64,000 nucleotides of DNA, taken from the NCBI RefSeq assembly GCF_014892515.1, contig NZ_JADBGR010000098.1, positions 1-64,000 of the forward strand, given 5' to 3'. Positions 26,158-34,871 of the stretch are shown one piece after another. Below the pieces are notes generated by a model. It was given only the letters and a program-made list of their open reading frames with translations. It ran no database searches and had not been told where the DNA came from. Position 1 is the stretch's first letter. The number at the start of each line of letters is the position of its first letter. The position numbers were made by a program, and so were the translations under genes. The DNA comes from Myceligenerans pegani (GTDB taxonomy: Bacteria > Actinomycetota > Actinomycetes > Actinomycetales > Cellulomonadaceae).

Positions 26158-27741
26158 CTACGCCGAGAGGTCGATCGCGGCCAGGTCGTCGCGCCAGGCC
26201 GTGACGAGATCGACCACGTTGGCGTAGTACTTCTGCTCGACGGCGGCGTCCAGGGTCGCGATCTGACCGACGATGTACTCGAGTTCGCTCGTGTACTCGA
26301 ACCCGCCGGGCGAGACGATCTTCGCGCGCCAGGACGTGTTCGGGATGATGAGGTTCCGGTGCACCTCCTCCACGCCGACGGTCATGTCGGGACTGGTCGG
26401 CCGCAGGACCCCGATGGCGCCCTCTTCCCCGGTCAGCACGCGTGCTTCGAGGTCGCCGCCGTCGACGCTGACCGTCCAGGCGCGGGTGATGAGTGCGTCG
26501 AGCCGGTCCGGCAGCGCGACCGAGAGGATGTCGAGCTGTTCGATCAGCCCCTCGTAGGCGTCTTCGTCCCATCCGAGCTCGGGCACGATGGCGTCGAGTT
26601 CGAGCAGACCGGTTTGGTCCAGCGAGAACGCAAGGCTGTATGCGTCGGAGTCCTCAACCTGGAAGAGCTTGCCGAGGCCCGGTCCACCGAGAACGGGACG
26701 TGGTTCAGTGGGCCACCCGCCTGGCTCGTCGGGCATCGGGAATGGGATCGGTTGCTGAAGATCCGGATCGGGGCAGCTCCCGTCCTCGACCTTCTCAGGG
26801 ATCCGCGTGTCGTCGACGACGATCTCCTCCTCGACCCAGCATCCGACGACGGCGTGCTCGCCCTTTTGGACCTTGTCGTGGTCGTTCGGGGGTTCGGGCG
26901 CGTTCGCGTTCTCGTCGTCGGACGAGCCGAAGACGGCGTCGAAAATGCCCGAGATGAACGTCACAGCGCCTTCGACCACCGCCGATCCGACCTTGATGGC
27001 ACCCGCGATCGGGGCTTCGGCCACGAGCCCGATACCGATGGCGACGGATGCGACGGTCTCCACGAACTGGCCCACTTCGCTCTGGCGGAACTCGGCGAAG
27101 GTGGATCCAGCGTCGGCGTCGATGGTGCCGAGGACGCTCTGGACGCGGTCGAAGATACGGTGCCCCGGAGCCTTGATCGTGTGCACGACCTCGGTTCCCA
27201 CACCGATGGGATCGTCGAACACGTGCTGGAGAGTCTCCAGGGACGGAAAGCCGAACTGGCCGGTGATGCCGTCGACGACCGGAATGAGGTCGGCTTCGCC
27301 CGACAGGACGCCCTCGAGCCCGCCGACGGCGTTCCAGACCATCTCGGCGCGCGCCAGCAGGCCGCCGTCGTGCGAGTGCAGCTCGGTCAGGATCGTGGAC
27401 AACAGGATCGACTCGAGGCCGGCGATCGATCCATGCTCGTCGGCGAAGTCTAGGAGTGAACTGAGCATCTCGTGGCTGCCCTCCGGTCCCATGGCGAGGA
27501 CCTGGCCGAGCGTGGTCGCCGTCGCGTTGGCGTGCAGGACGGAAGCCACGTCCGGAGGGAGGTCGAGACCGCCGGGGAGGCCGAAGTTCGGCACCCGCCC
27601 CGCGGCGATCTGCCCCATGTCCTGGATGTACTCCCACGCCCGCGTGGTCGGCACCTCGTAGTACCTGGCCTCCGCCAGGACAACCGCGCCCAACTCGGTT
27701 TCCGCAAACGGGATGGCGGTGAGTGTTTCGATCTGTGACAT
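26158..27741 (-). CDS. Unrecognised 527-residue protein with a hydrophobic hairpin
   Basis: A 527-residue protein with no recognised family. Residues 1-225 are helical and acidic. Residues 226-272 form two adjacent hydrophobic stretches (VASVAIGIGLVAEAPIAGAI and VVEGAVTFISGIFDAVFG) like a membrane hairpin. Residues 273-350 are an acidic, Pro-rich linker with two Cys residues (C301, C323). The C-terminal 170 residues are alpha/beta with many acidic residues. The ATG at 27741 follows AAGGAG. It is the first large gene of the left-pointing arm, and its promoter has the same SARP heptamers and GATCGT element as the right-pointing arm. The hydrophobic hairpin recalls pore-forming or membrane-inserting proteins; this is a guess from pattern only. 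Confidence 0.72.
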   Translation of the reverse strand: MSQIETLTAIPFAETELGAVVLAEARYYEVPTTRAWEYIQDMGQIAAGRVPNFGLPGGLDLPPDVASVLHANATATTLGQVLAMGPEGSHEMLSSLLDFADEHGSIAGLESILLSTILTELHSHDGGLLARAEMVWNAVGGLEGVLSGEADLIPVVDGITGQFGFPSLETLQHVFDDPIGVGTEVVHTIKAPGHRIFDRVQSVLGTIDADAGSTFAEFRQSEVGQFVETVASVAIGIGLVAEAPIAGAIKVGSAVVEGAVTFISGIFDAVFGSSDDENANAPEPPNDHDKVQKGEHAVVGCWVEEEIVVDDTRIPEKVEDGSCPDPDLQQPIPFPMPDEPGGWPTEPRPVLGGPGLGKLFQVEDSDAYSLAFSLDQTGLLELDAIVPELGWDEDAYEGLIEQLDILSVALPDRLDALITRAWTVSVDGGDLEARVLTGEEGAIGVLRPTSPDMTVGVEEVHRNLIIPNTSWRAKIVSPGGFEYTSELEYIVGQIATLDAAVEQKYYANVVDLVTAWRDDLAAIDLSA

Positions 27742-27779
27742 CGTCGTCTCCTTGGAGGAACGTCTGCTTTCGATGCCTC

Positions 27780-27811
27780 ACGATCGCTGTCGGACGTTCA
27801 GGCCAGGTTCA
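27780..27811 (-). promoter_or_regulatory. SARP box and promoter of the left-pointing arm
   Basis: On the minus strand TGAACCT (27811-27805), GGCC and TGAACGT (27800-27794) are followed eight bases later by GATCGT (27785-27780). The downstream bases GAGGCATC are also shared with the copy at 23409. It lies 39 bases before the start of the gene at 27741. Confidence 0.65.
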
Positions 27812-27896
27812 TGGACAAGGCAACGGCATGACTGATCGCGGGCCAGGAGGCATCGATCAGCTGGCCGCGGCGTTTCACTTCCGGTGCCGGCGACAT
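27798..27896 (-). CDS. Possible 32-residue leader ORF of the left-pointing arm
   Basis: An ATG-started frame of 32 codons (MSPAPEVKRRGQ..., ending SMNLA) lies between two minus-strand SARP boxes, and its stop codon overlaps the second box. The 61-residue gene has the same arrangement in the other arm. The ribosome site is weak (GGTGCAG) and I recognise no family, so it may be chance. The rest of the 347-base gap 27742-28088 holds the two SARP boxes and nothing else I can name. Confidence 0.3.
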   Translation of the reverse strand: MSPAPEVKRRGQLIDASWPAISHAVALSMNLA

Positions 27897-27947
27897 CGTC
27901 TGCACCAGCCGGTCCGGCTGCGGTGTGTCCGATGCTCCGCCTCGATG

Positions 27948-27979
27948 ACGTAAGTTCAGGCAGGTTCAGGTCAGGTTCA
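27948..27979 (-). promoter_or_regulatory. Triple SARP heptamer repeat
   Basis: Read on the minus strand, TGAACCT (27979), TGAACCT (27968) and TGAACTT (27958) occur with 11- and 10-base periods. Downstream bases GGAGCATCGG resemble those after the box at 18271. It would drive the short frame at 27896 and onward into the left-pointing arm. Confidence 0.55.
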
Positions 27980-28088
27980 GGCGGCGAGTCCCGAGGCTCG
28001 CAGCGGCTGCAGCGGATAGGGAAGGCCCAGCCATCTGCTGTGCGAAGAAACGCGCGACACCTCTCCCCCGCCCGCCCAGGATGGCGTC

Positions 28089-29048
28089 ATGACCCTCTAC
28101 GACCCCTTCGCCGTCGGCCCGTACTCCGTCACGAGAAGCACAGACAGCATCGACCTGGACACCGGACTGGGCAGGCCGCACCCGGTCGAGACGTGGGCGC
28201 CCGCCGAAACGCCAACGCGCGGACCCGCCGGAACCGAGGCCCCGACGGTGCTGTTCTCACATCGCGGCGGCGCTCATCGAGGCTCGGCGTCGTTCCTGTG
28301 TGCGCACCTGGCGAGCCACGGGTACCGGGTACTCGCGACCGACCACGCCGAGACGGTCGACGAGACCCTCGGCGGCGCGCGACCCGGGGAGGACGCGGCC
28401 GGCCGGGCCGCACGCGCGGACCTGATCGCGCGGACGCGCGTGGTGGAACTACGCACGTTACTTGAGCGGGCGGTGGCCGACGGCGCCGAGCGGATCGGCG
28501 TCGTCGGCCACAGCATCGGGGGCTGGACCGCGCTGACCGTCGCGCAGGCCGATCCCCGGGTGGACGCTGTCGTGGCCATCGCGCCCGCGGGTGGCTCCGA
28601 CCCGAGGCCCGGCGTCTACCAGGTGACGCTCGACCCGGTGCGCAGCGTGCCCACGCTGTACCTCACCGGGGCGGAGGACGTCTCGACGCGCCTGGCGGGG
28701 ATCCGCGACATGGTCTCGCGCACGCCCGACCCCGTACGGCTCGTCGTGCTGGACGGCGCCGACCACTACCACTTCGCGGACGACGTCGGCGCGGAGCACG
28801 AGGCGATCCGGTCGGCAGCAGACACGGTCCCGCTCCTGAGCTGGGTCCGAGCGATGCGGCAACTCGACGAGCTCATCGATCCCGCCGTCGCACACGCCTT
28901 CGCGCAAGGCCTGACCCTCGCACACCTCGACGCGACGCTGCGTGACCGGCCGGCAGCGGCCGCCCTCCTGTCGGGCGACCTGACAGCGGCCCTGGCGGCC
29001 CGTGGCATCCCCGCGACCGAACCGGAGCGTGCACCCACACGTGGCTGA
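28089..29048 (+). CDS. Alpha/beta-fold hydrolase
   Basis: A 319-residue cytoplasmic serine hydrolase, related to dienelactone hydrolase and platelet-activating-factor acetylhydrolase-like enzymes. The oxyanion region is VLFSHRGGAHRGS near 54-66, the nucleophile elbow is GHSIGG with Ser142, a candidate Asp is D197 (TGAEDV), and the catalytic His is in GADHYHF (H226 or H228). No signal peptide is present. The ATG at 28089 has a weak AGGA site. It borders the accessory cluster, but codon usage and GC content look like the core genome, and it points away from the SARP-controlled arms. The substrate is unknown. Confidence 0.85.
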   Translation: MTLYDPFAVGPYSVTRSTDSIDLDTGLGRPHPVETWAPAETPTRGPAGTEAPTVLFSHRGGAHRGSASFLCAHLASHGYRVLATDHAETVDETLGGARPGEDAAGRAARADLIARTRVVELRTLLERAVADGAERIGVVGHSIGGWTALTVAQADPRVDAVVAIAPAGGSDPRPGVYQVTLDPVRSVPTLYLTGAEDVSTRLAGIRDMVSRTPDPVRLVVLDGADHYHFADDVGAEHEAIRSAADTVPLLSWVRAMRQLDELIDPAVAHAFAQGLTLAHLDATLRDRPAAAALLSGDLTAALAARGIPATEPERAPTRG

Positions 29049-29233
29049 CGGGTGGACAGCACCCCTTTTCTCGTTCGTCGTCCGCGTCCGGCTCCTCCTT
29101 CCAGCCTCGGGTCGGTGCCGCCGCCACGCAGCTGTCCGTGCCGCGCCGCCGCCGTGCGACCGCGGGCGGGCGGGTATCGAATGGACGAAGACCCCCATCG
29201 ACGAAGACACCCATCCGCGAAGAGGACACGATC

Positions 29234-29392
29234 ATGGCGGCACATGCCGGCGAGAAAGCGCGGAAGACCGGCGACTTCTTCTGCGCGAAGTGCGGCGAGA
29301 AGGTTCACGTGACCGCGGGAGACACGATCCCGGAGTGCCCGAACGGCCACGACGAGTTCGAGACGCGGCGCAACGAGCCCGGAAACGCCTGA
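29234..29392 (+). CDS. Small zinc-ribbon protein
   Basis: A 52-residue protein with one zinc-binding ribbon: FFCAKCGEKVHV, then ECPNGH, giving three Cys and one His. Small proteins with this pattern occur next to many actinobacterial and proteobacterial genes and are of unknown function. I start it at the ATG at 29234 (AAGAGG upstream); the open frame continues upstream without a ribosome site. It precedes ilvD by 84 bases. Confidence 0.75.
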   Translation: MAAHAGEKARKTGDFFCAKCGEKVHVTAGDTIPECPNGHDEFETRRNEPGNA

Positions 29393-29476
29393 GCGCCGGG
29401 TCGAGCCGCTCACCGGTTCCCTGCCTCGCCGCCGCGCACCTGGCCCGAGTCGCCCTGCCCGGGGCAGAATCCAGGG

Positions 29477-31183
29477 ATGAGCAGCTCCGAGAACCCGGTC
29501 GACATCAAACCCCGCTCCCGCCAGGTGACCGATGGCCTGGAGGCCACCGCGTCCCGGGGGATGCTCCGCGCCGTCGGGCTCGGCGACGACGACTTCGCCA
29601 AGCCCCAGATCGGCGTCGCCAGTTCGTGGAACGAGATCACGCCGTGCAACCTCTCGCTCGACAGGCTGGGCAAGGCCGCCAAGGAGGGCGTGCACGCCGC
29701 GGGCGGCTACCCGCTGGAGTTCGGCACCATCTCCGTCTCCGACGGCATCTCCATGGGCCACGAGGGCATGCACTTCTCGCTCGTCTCCCGCGACGTCATC
29801 GCCGACTCGGTCGAGACGGTGATGCAGGCCGAGCGCCTGGACGGGTCGGTGCTGCTGGCCGGGTGCGACAAGTCGCTGCCCGGCATGCTGATGGCGGCCG
29901 CGCGCCTGGACCTGTCGAGCGTGTTCCTCTACGCCGGCTCGATCATGCCGGGCTGGGTCAAGCTCACCGACGGCACGGAGAAGCAGGTCACGATCATCGA
30001 CGCGTTCGAGGCCGTCGGGGCGTGCGCGCGCGGGCTCATGAGCACCGAGGACGTCGGCCGGATCGAGCGCGCGATCTGCCCCGGCGAGGGCGCGTGCGGC
30101 GGCATGTACACCGCGAACACGATGGCGTCGGCGGCCGAGGCGCTCGGCATGTCGCTGCCCGGCTCGGCCGCTCCGCCGTCGGCCGACCGCCGCCGCGACA
30201 CGTGGGCGCACCGGTCGGGCGAGGCGGTCGTGAACCTGCTGCGCCGGGGCATCACCGCGCGCGACATCCTCACCAAGGAGGCGTTCGAGAACGCGATCGC
30301 CGTCGTCATGGCGTTCGGCGGGTCCACGAACGCCGTGCTCCACCTGCTGGCCATCGCCTACGAGGCCGAGGTGGAACTCACCCTCGACGACTTCTCCCGC
30401 ATCGCGGACCGCGTGCCGCACCTGGGCGATCTCAAGCCGTTCGGGCAGTACGTGATGAACGACGTCGACCGCATCGGCGGCGTCCCGGTGGTGATGAAGG
30501 CGCTGCTGGACGCCGGCCTGCTGCACGGGGACGCCCTGACGGTCACGGGCCGCACCATGGCCGAGAACCTCGCCGAGATCGCGCCGCCCGACCCGGACGG
30601 CAAGATCCTGCGTGCCATGGGCGAACCGATCCACCAGACCGGCGGCATCACCATCCTGCACGGGTCGCTCGCGCCGGAGGGGGCGGTGGTGAAGTCGGCC
30701 GGCTTCGACTCCGACGTGTTCGAGGGGACCGCGCGCGTCTTCGAGCGCGAGCGCGCCGCGCTGGACGCCCTGGAGGACGGGACGATCCAGGCCGGCGACG
30801 TCGTCGTCATCCGCTACGAGGGCCCCAAGGGCGGCCCCGGCATGCGCGAGATGCTCGCCATCACCGGCGCCATCAAGGGCGCGGGCCTCGGCAAGGACGT
30901 CCTGCTCGTGACGGACGGCCGGTTCTCCGGCGGCACCACCGGCCTGTGCGTGGGTCACATCGCACCCGAGGCCGTCGACGCCGGGCCCATCGCGTTCGTG
31001 CGCGACGGCGACCGCATCCGCCTCGACGTGGCCGCGAAGACCCTCGACCTGCTGGTGGACCCGGCCGACCTGGAGGCCCGCCGGGCGGGCTGGGCCCCGC
31101 TCCCCCACGGCTACACGCGCGGCGTGCTGGCCAAGTACACGAAACTCGTCGGCTCGGCCTCGCGAGGCGCGGTGCTCACATGA
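29477..31183 (+). CDS. ilvD: Dihydroxy-acid dehydratase
   Basis: A 568-residue iron-sulfur enzyme of branched-chain amino-acid and pantothenate synthesis that converts 2,3-dihydroxy-isovalerate and 2,3-dihydroxy-3-methylvalerate to the 2-keto acids. The cluster ligands are Cys57 (ITPCNLSL), Cys130 ([10 protein letters not shown]) and Cys207 ([14 protein letters not shown]), as in the family. Length and the C-terminal segments GPKGGPGM and GRFSGGT are standard. The ATG at 29477 starts [14 protein letters not shown]. The gene stands alone and converges on the MalQ-like gene with 25 bases between the stops. Confidence 0.97.
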   Translation: MSSSENPVDIKPRSRQVTDGLEATASRGMLRAVGLGDDDFAKPQIGVASSWNEITPCNLSLDRLGKAAKEGVHAAGGYPLEFGTISVSDGISMGHEGMHFSLVSRDVIADSVETVMQAERLDGSVLLAGCDKSLPGMLMAAARLDLSSVFLYAGSIMPGWVKLTDGTEKQVTIIDAFEAVGACARGLMSTEDVGRIERAICPGEGACGGMYTANTMASAAEALGMSLPGSAAPPSADRRRDTWAHRSGEAVVNLLRRGITARDILTKEAFENAIAVVMAFGGSTNAVLHLLAIAYEAEVELTLDDFSRIADRVPHLGDLKPFGQYVMNDVDRIGGVPVVMKALLDAGLLHGDALTVTGRTMAENLAEIAPPDPDGKILRAMGEPIHQTGGITILHGSLAPEGAVVKSAGFDSDVFEGTARVFERERAALDALEDGTIQAGDVVVIRYEGPKGGPGMREMLAITGAIKGAGLGKDVLLVTDGRFSGGTTGLCVGHIAPEAVDAGPIAFVRDGDRIRLDVAAKTLDLLVDPADLEARRAGWAPLPHGYTRGVLAKYTKLVGSASRGAVLT

Positions 31184-31208
31184 CCCTGCCGACCGCGTCC
31201 GCGGGAAC

Positions 31209-33527
31209 TCAGCCCTCCTCGTTGAGGACCGTCACCAGGGACCGCAGCCGCGCCGAGTCGAACAGGTCCTCCAGCATGACCAGGGCGCCCGAGCCGTCTG
31301 CCAGCGGGACGCGCCAGTTCGGGTAGCCGTCGCCGGCGCCGAGCTGCGCCTGGGTGCGCCGCTCCCCGACCGCGTCGGCGAGGTCCACGGCCACGAGCGC
31401 CGCCGGGGTGTCCCGCAGGTAGCGGTACAGGCCCTCGACGAGCTCCCGTTCCGACGGGTCGAACGTCGTCATGCCGCTCCGGGACAGCGACGTCATCAGC
31501 GCCTCGCGGCGTGCCCGCGCCCGGGAACGCAGCACCTGGGCGTCCTCGGTGAGGATGCCCAGCCGCTCGCCGAGGTCGATGTGCTCGCCGGCCAGGCAAC
31601 TCGCCGTCGGCGGCAGGTCCGGCGGCGTCGGGGTGACGAAGCCGCCGGGGCGGAAGTCCTGCGGCGGGACGAGCTCGCCGGTGCCGGACTGGTCGGCGAG
31701 CAGGACGGATCCGAGCAGGATGCCGCGCCCGGCCAGGTAGTCGCGCTCGGCGTCGTCGAGGAGAGCGTCGTCGGCGATCAGCGGGACGCCGGCGCGGTGC
31801 GCCTCCAGGCACAGGATCCCGACGAGTGCCTCGTGGTCGTACGTCACGTAGGCGCCCGCGGTCGCCCGTGTGGCGCCGGGGATCCACCAGGATCGGAACA
31901 GATCCCCGATGTGCCCGACGCGCAGCGCGCCGCAGTGCCGCAACGCGGTGCGGAGCATGTCACGGAACGGCGCGTACCCCGCCTTCGCGAGCTCCTGCGG
32001 GTGCCAGGGCGGCAGGCCGCGGTTGCGGCCCTCGGCGCCGACGGCCGACGACGGCGGCACGCCCACCGACACCCCGCGCGCCAGCACCCCGGGCTGCACC
32101 CAGACGTCGGCTCCCTCCGGGTGCACGCCCGAGGCCAGCTCCTTGACGATCCCGACGCGCATCCCCGCCTCGAGCCCGATCCGGTGGGCGCGCCGCAACT
32201 GCTCGTCGGCGACCCACTGGAGCCAGCAGTAGAACTCGACCCGGTCCTTCAGGGATCCGCGCAGCGTCGCCACCGTGGACGACGACGGGTCCAGCAGGTC
32301 CGGCGGCCACTCCTGCTCGCCGAGGTGCTCCGCGATGGCGCACCAGGTGGCGAAGTCCACCAGGCCACGCCCCTGCCCCAGGACGAACTCGTCGAACGCG
32401 GTCTGCCGCGCGGCCGAGCGTGCCGCGGTGAAGACCACCTCGAGCGCCGACTTCTTGGCCTCCCAGACCGCCTCGCGATCGATCGGGGCGGCGTCGCTCG
32501 ACAGGTCGCGCACCGGCTCGCCCGCCCACTCCACCAGGGAGCGGTCGGCCGAGGACAGGTAGGCGGTCTCCCGGATGTCCTCGACGCGGATGTACAGCGG
32601 CGACAGGAACCGGCGCGACGTCGGCAGGTACGGGCTGTCGGTGATGGGTGCCGTGGGCTCCGTGGCATGGAGGGGGCCGGGCGCGACGAAGTCCGCACCC
32701 GCGTTGTTCGCCGTGAGCCAGGCCAGGTCGGCGAGGTCGGCCAGGTCGCCGATGCCCCACGAGTCGCGCGAGCGCACCGAGTAGAGCTGGGTCAGGAAGC
32801 CCCACACCTGCGTGTCCGCGAGCGCCCGCGCCGTCGCCAGCCGGTCCGGCGTGACGACGAGGGTGGTCACCGCCGTGGTGCCGTCCGACTCGGCGTGCAG
32901 GGTGTGCCATCCCAGGGGCAGGTCGCCGGGGACGACGAAGGTCGCCCGGCCCACCTTCCGCGAGTCCACGGTGCGCGGCTCGACCAGGACGTCCGCCTGG
33001 TCCAGGTGGCGCGTGCCCGGGGCCGGCGTCGCGTCGTCAGGCCCCGGCGCACCCGCGGGAGGCGGCCCGGACGCGGGCGCGACGCGCCGGATCGTGCCCG
33101 TGGCCGGGCCGACGCGCCAGGGCGTGGCGCTCGCCGGCACCGCGGGTGCCGCGGGTTCGAGCTCCACCCAGCACGAGACGCTCGATCCGTCGGTCACGTG
33201 CACCGGGATCCGCGTCTCGGTGCCCTGGCGGACGACGACGGCGGACGGGAGCATCTCGCGCCACTCGTCGTCCCGCACCCGGGCGGTCGACTCGGCGATG
33301 GCCGACGGCGACGCGGCGGGCACGCCGAGCGCGCCGAGCACGGCCGCGAGCGTCGACGGGCTCACGCGGCGCGTGGTCCCGGCGGCATCGGTGAACACGG
33401 TCTGTACGCCGCAGAGCTCCGCCAGGTCGGCGAGATCCTCCGGCAGCTCGGGCAGCGCCGACCGACCGGCCGGCTCGGTGGCGCCGTCGACACCGGTCGC
33501 GGCGCGAGTCGTCTCGTCGTGGCTCAC
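31209..33527 (-). CDS. 4-alpha-glucanotransferase-like protein (GH77) lacking catalytic residues
   Basis: A 772-residue MalQ homologue of normal actinobacterial length. The N-terminal beta domain and the start of the barrel are well conserved (QLYSVRSRDSWGIGDL, SPYLPTSRRF). The active site is not. The nucleophile motif RIDHxxG reads RVGHIGD, with Gly538 in place of Asp; the acid/base motif GEDLG reads ADDAL (Asp586 for Glu); TTHDLPPT reads TPPDLPPT, losing the His while Asp637 remains; and the loop that is usually NQLGQDW is replaced. The frame is intact over the whole length, so it is not a decaying pseudogene. It is probably a catalytically inactive relative with a binding or regulatory role, and I withhold the symbol malQ. 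The GTG at 33527 is preferred for its AGGA site; a TTG two codons earlier is possible. Confidence 0.88.
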   Translation of the reverse strand: MSHDETTRAATGVDGATEPAGRSALPELPEDLADLAELCGVQTVFTDAAGTTRRVSPSTLAAVLGALGVPAASPSAIAESTARVRDDEWREMLPSAVVVRQGTETRIPVHVTDGSSVSCWVELEPAAPAVPASATPWRVGPATGTIRRVAPASGPPPAGAPGPDDATPAPGTRHLDQADVLVEPRTVDSRKVGRATFVVPGDLPLGWHTLHAESDGTTAVTTLVVTPDRLATARALADTQVWGFLTQLYSVRSRDSWGIGDLADLADLAWLTANNAGADFVAPGPLHATEPTAPITDSPYLPTSRRFLSPLYIRVEDIRETAYLSSADRSLVEWAGEPVRDLSSDAAPIDREAVWEAKKSALEVVFTAARSAARQTAFDEFVLGQGRGLVDFATWCAIAEHLGEQEWPPDLLDPSSSTVATLRGSLKDRVEFYCWLQWVADEQLRRAHRIGLEAGMRVGIVKELASGVHPEGADVWVQPGVLARGVSVGVPPSSAVGAEGRNRGLPPWHPQELAKAGYAPFRDMLRTALRHCGALRVGHIGDLFRSWWIPGATRATAGAYVTYDHEALVGILCLEAHRAGVPLIADDALLDDAERDYLAGRGILLGSVLLADQSGTGELVPPQDFRPGGFVTPTPPDLPPTASCLAGEHIDLGERLGILTEDAQVLRSRARARREALMTSLSRSGMTTFDPSERELVEGLYRYLRDTPAALVAVDLADAVGERRTQAQLGAGDGYPNWRVPLADGSGALVMLEDLFDSARLRSLVTVLNEEG

Positions 33528-33678
33528 AGGCAAGATCCTGCCACCGAACGGGGTCGCTCGGGGGGAACCACCGGCGTGTGGCCCGATTCGGGGGACGCGC
33601 GGACCCGCTTCGTGCGGCGGGCCGCGAGCCCGGCGGGCGGCTCCGAGGGGCCCGCACCGCCGTCGGCCCGCGCTCGCG

Positions 33679-34710
33679 TCAGCTCTCGCTCGGCGGCATC
33701 TCCGACGCCTCGGCCGCCCGGTTCGCCGGGATGCTCTGCACGACGATGCCCTCGCGCAGCAGCTCCTCCTGGGCGGAGACGCGCAGTGCCCGCGCGATCA
33801 GCCACTGCTCGCCGGGGCGGACCTGCGCGTGCAGGGTGAACGTGAGGGTGAAGGCGTCCACGTTGTCGACGCCGCGCACCGACGGCGCCTCCAGCAGGGC
33901 CGACGACGTCTCCGGGTCCTCCTGCACGCGGTCGACGGCGCGGCCGAGCGCGGCGCGCACGGCTTCGACGTCGCTCCCCACGGGCACGAGGATGGGTGCC
34001 ACCGCGCGGCTCCACTCCTGCGTGCTGTTGCCCGCCCGGAGGATCTCGCCGTTGCGGACGTACCAGAGGGTGCCGTCGAAGTTGCGCACCTGGGTCAGGC
34101 GCAGCCCCATCGCCTCGACGGTGCCGGTCACGCCGCCGCCCAGGTCGACGAAGTCGCCCACGCCGAACTGGTCCTCGATGAGGAGGAAGATCCCGCTGAG
34201 GAAGTCCTTGACGAGGCTCTGGGCCCCGAACCCGATCGCGACGCCGACGATCCCGGCGCCGGCGATCAGGCCGGTGAGGTCGATCTCCAGCACGCTCGCG
34301 ATCGACAGCACGGCGAACACCCCGATGGCGATGTTGGCCGTCGAGTTCAGGACCGAACCGACCGTCCGGGCCCGCTGGGCACGACGGTCCGCCGTGGGGC
34401 CGTTGCCGGTCTGTGCGAGGACCTCGCCCAGAGCCTGCGGGCTGATCCGCACCTTACGTCGCCTCTTGTGGGCGGTGTCCACGGCGGCGGCGCTCGCTTC
34501 GGCCGCCGCGGCCCGGACGGCGCGCTCCTGGTCACGGGTCACCCCGGCGGCGATGCGCTCGGTCAGGTGCGTGATCAGGCGTCGTGTCAGGACGAGCGCG
34601 ACGACGCTGACGACGAGGATGATGAGGATGTTCAGCGGCTTGTCCACGAACCAGTCCCAGAACCCTTCGGCACCGTCGAAGAAGGCCGCGGCAAGTTGCT
34701 CTTCGTTCAC
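33679..34710 (-). CDS. MscS-family mechanosensitive ion channel
   Basis: A 343-residue membrane channel that releases solutes on hypo-osmotic shock. It has one N-terminal transmembrane helix (about 24-42), two more in the middle (about 125-170), and then the MscS pore-lining and beta-domain signature AIGFGAQSLVKDFLSGIF with VGDFVDLGG after it. The C-terminal cytoplasmic domain is of normal length. The start is a GTG at 34710 with a poor ribosome site. It lies between the MalQ-like gene and the EIIB gene, all on the minus strand, with gaps that suggest separate transcription. Confidence 0.92.
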   Translation of the reverse strand: MNEEQLAAAFFDGAEGFWDWFVDKPLNILIILVVSVVALVLTRRLITHLTERIAAGVTRDQERAVRAAAAEASAAAVDTAHKRRRKVRISPQALGEVLAQTGNGPTADRRAQRARTVGSVLNSTANIAIGVFAVLSIASVLEIDLTGLIAGAGIVGVAIGFGAQSLVKDFLSGIFLLIEDQFGVGDFVDLGGGVTGTVEAMGLRLTQVRNFDGTLWYVRNGEILRAGNSTQEWSRAVAPILVPVGSDVEAVRAALGRAVDRVQEDPETSSALLEAPSVRGVDNVDAFTLTFTLHAQVRPGEQWLIARALRVSAQEELLREGIVVQSIPANRAAEASEMPPSES

Positions 34711-34871
34711 GGGTGCTCACGCTAGTGGCTGCACGGGCCCCGGAGCCAAGCCCGCACGGCGGTCCCGCACACCGCCGCGCGACCTTCACAGCGCGTCCGG
34801 GAACGGCTCACGCGACCGTGGCGGAGGTCACGCACCCGCCCGCGACCCGGCCACGTCCGCCGTCGTACATG

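Noticed and set aside
18337-27896. The accessory locus as a prophage or contractile-injection (eCIS) cluster
   Set aside because: No capsid, tail, sheath, baseplate, integrase or AAA remodeller of the eCIS type is present. The holin-like protein is the only phage-like element.
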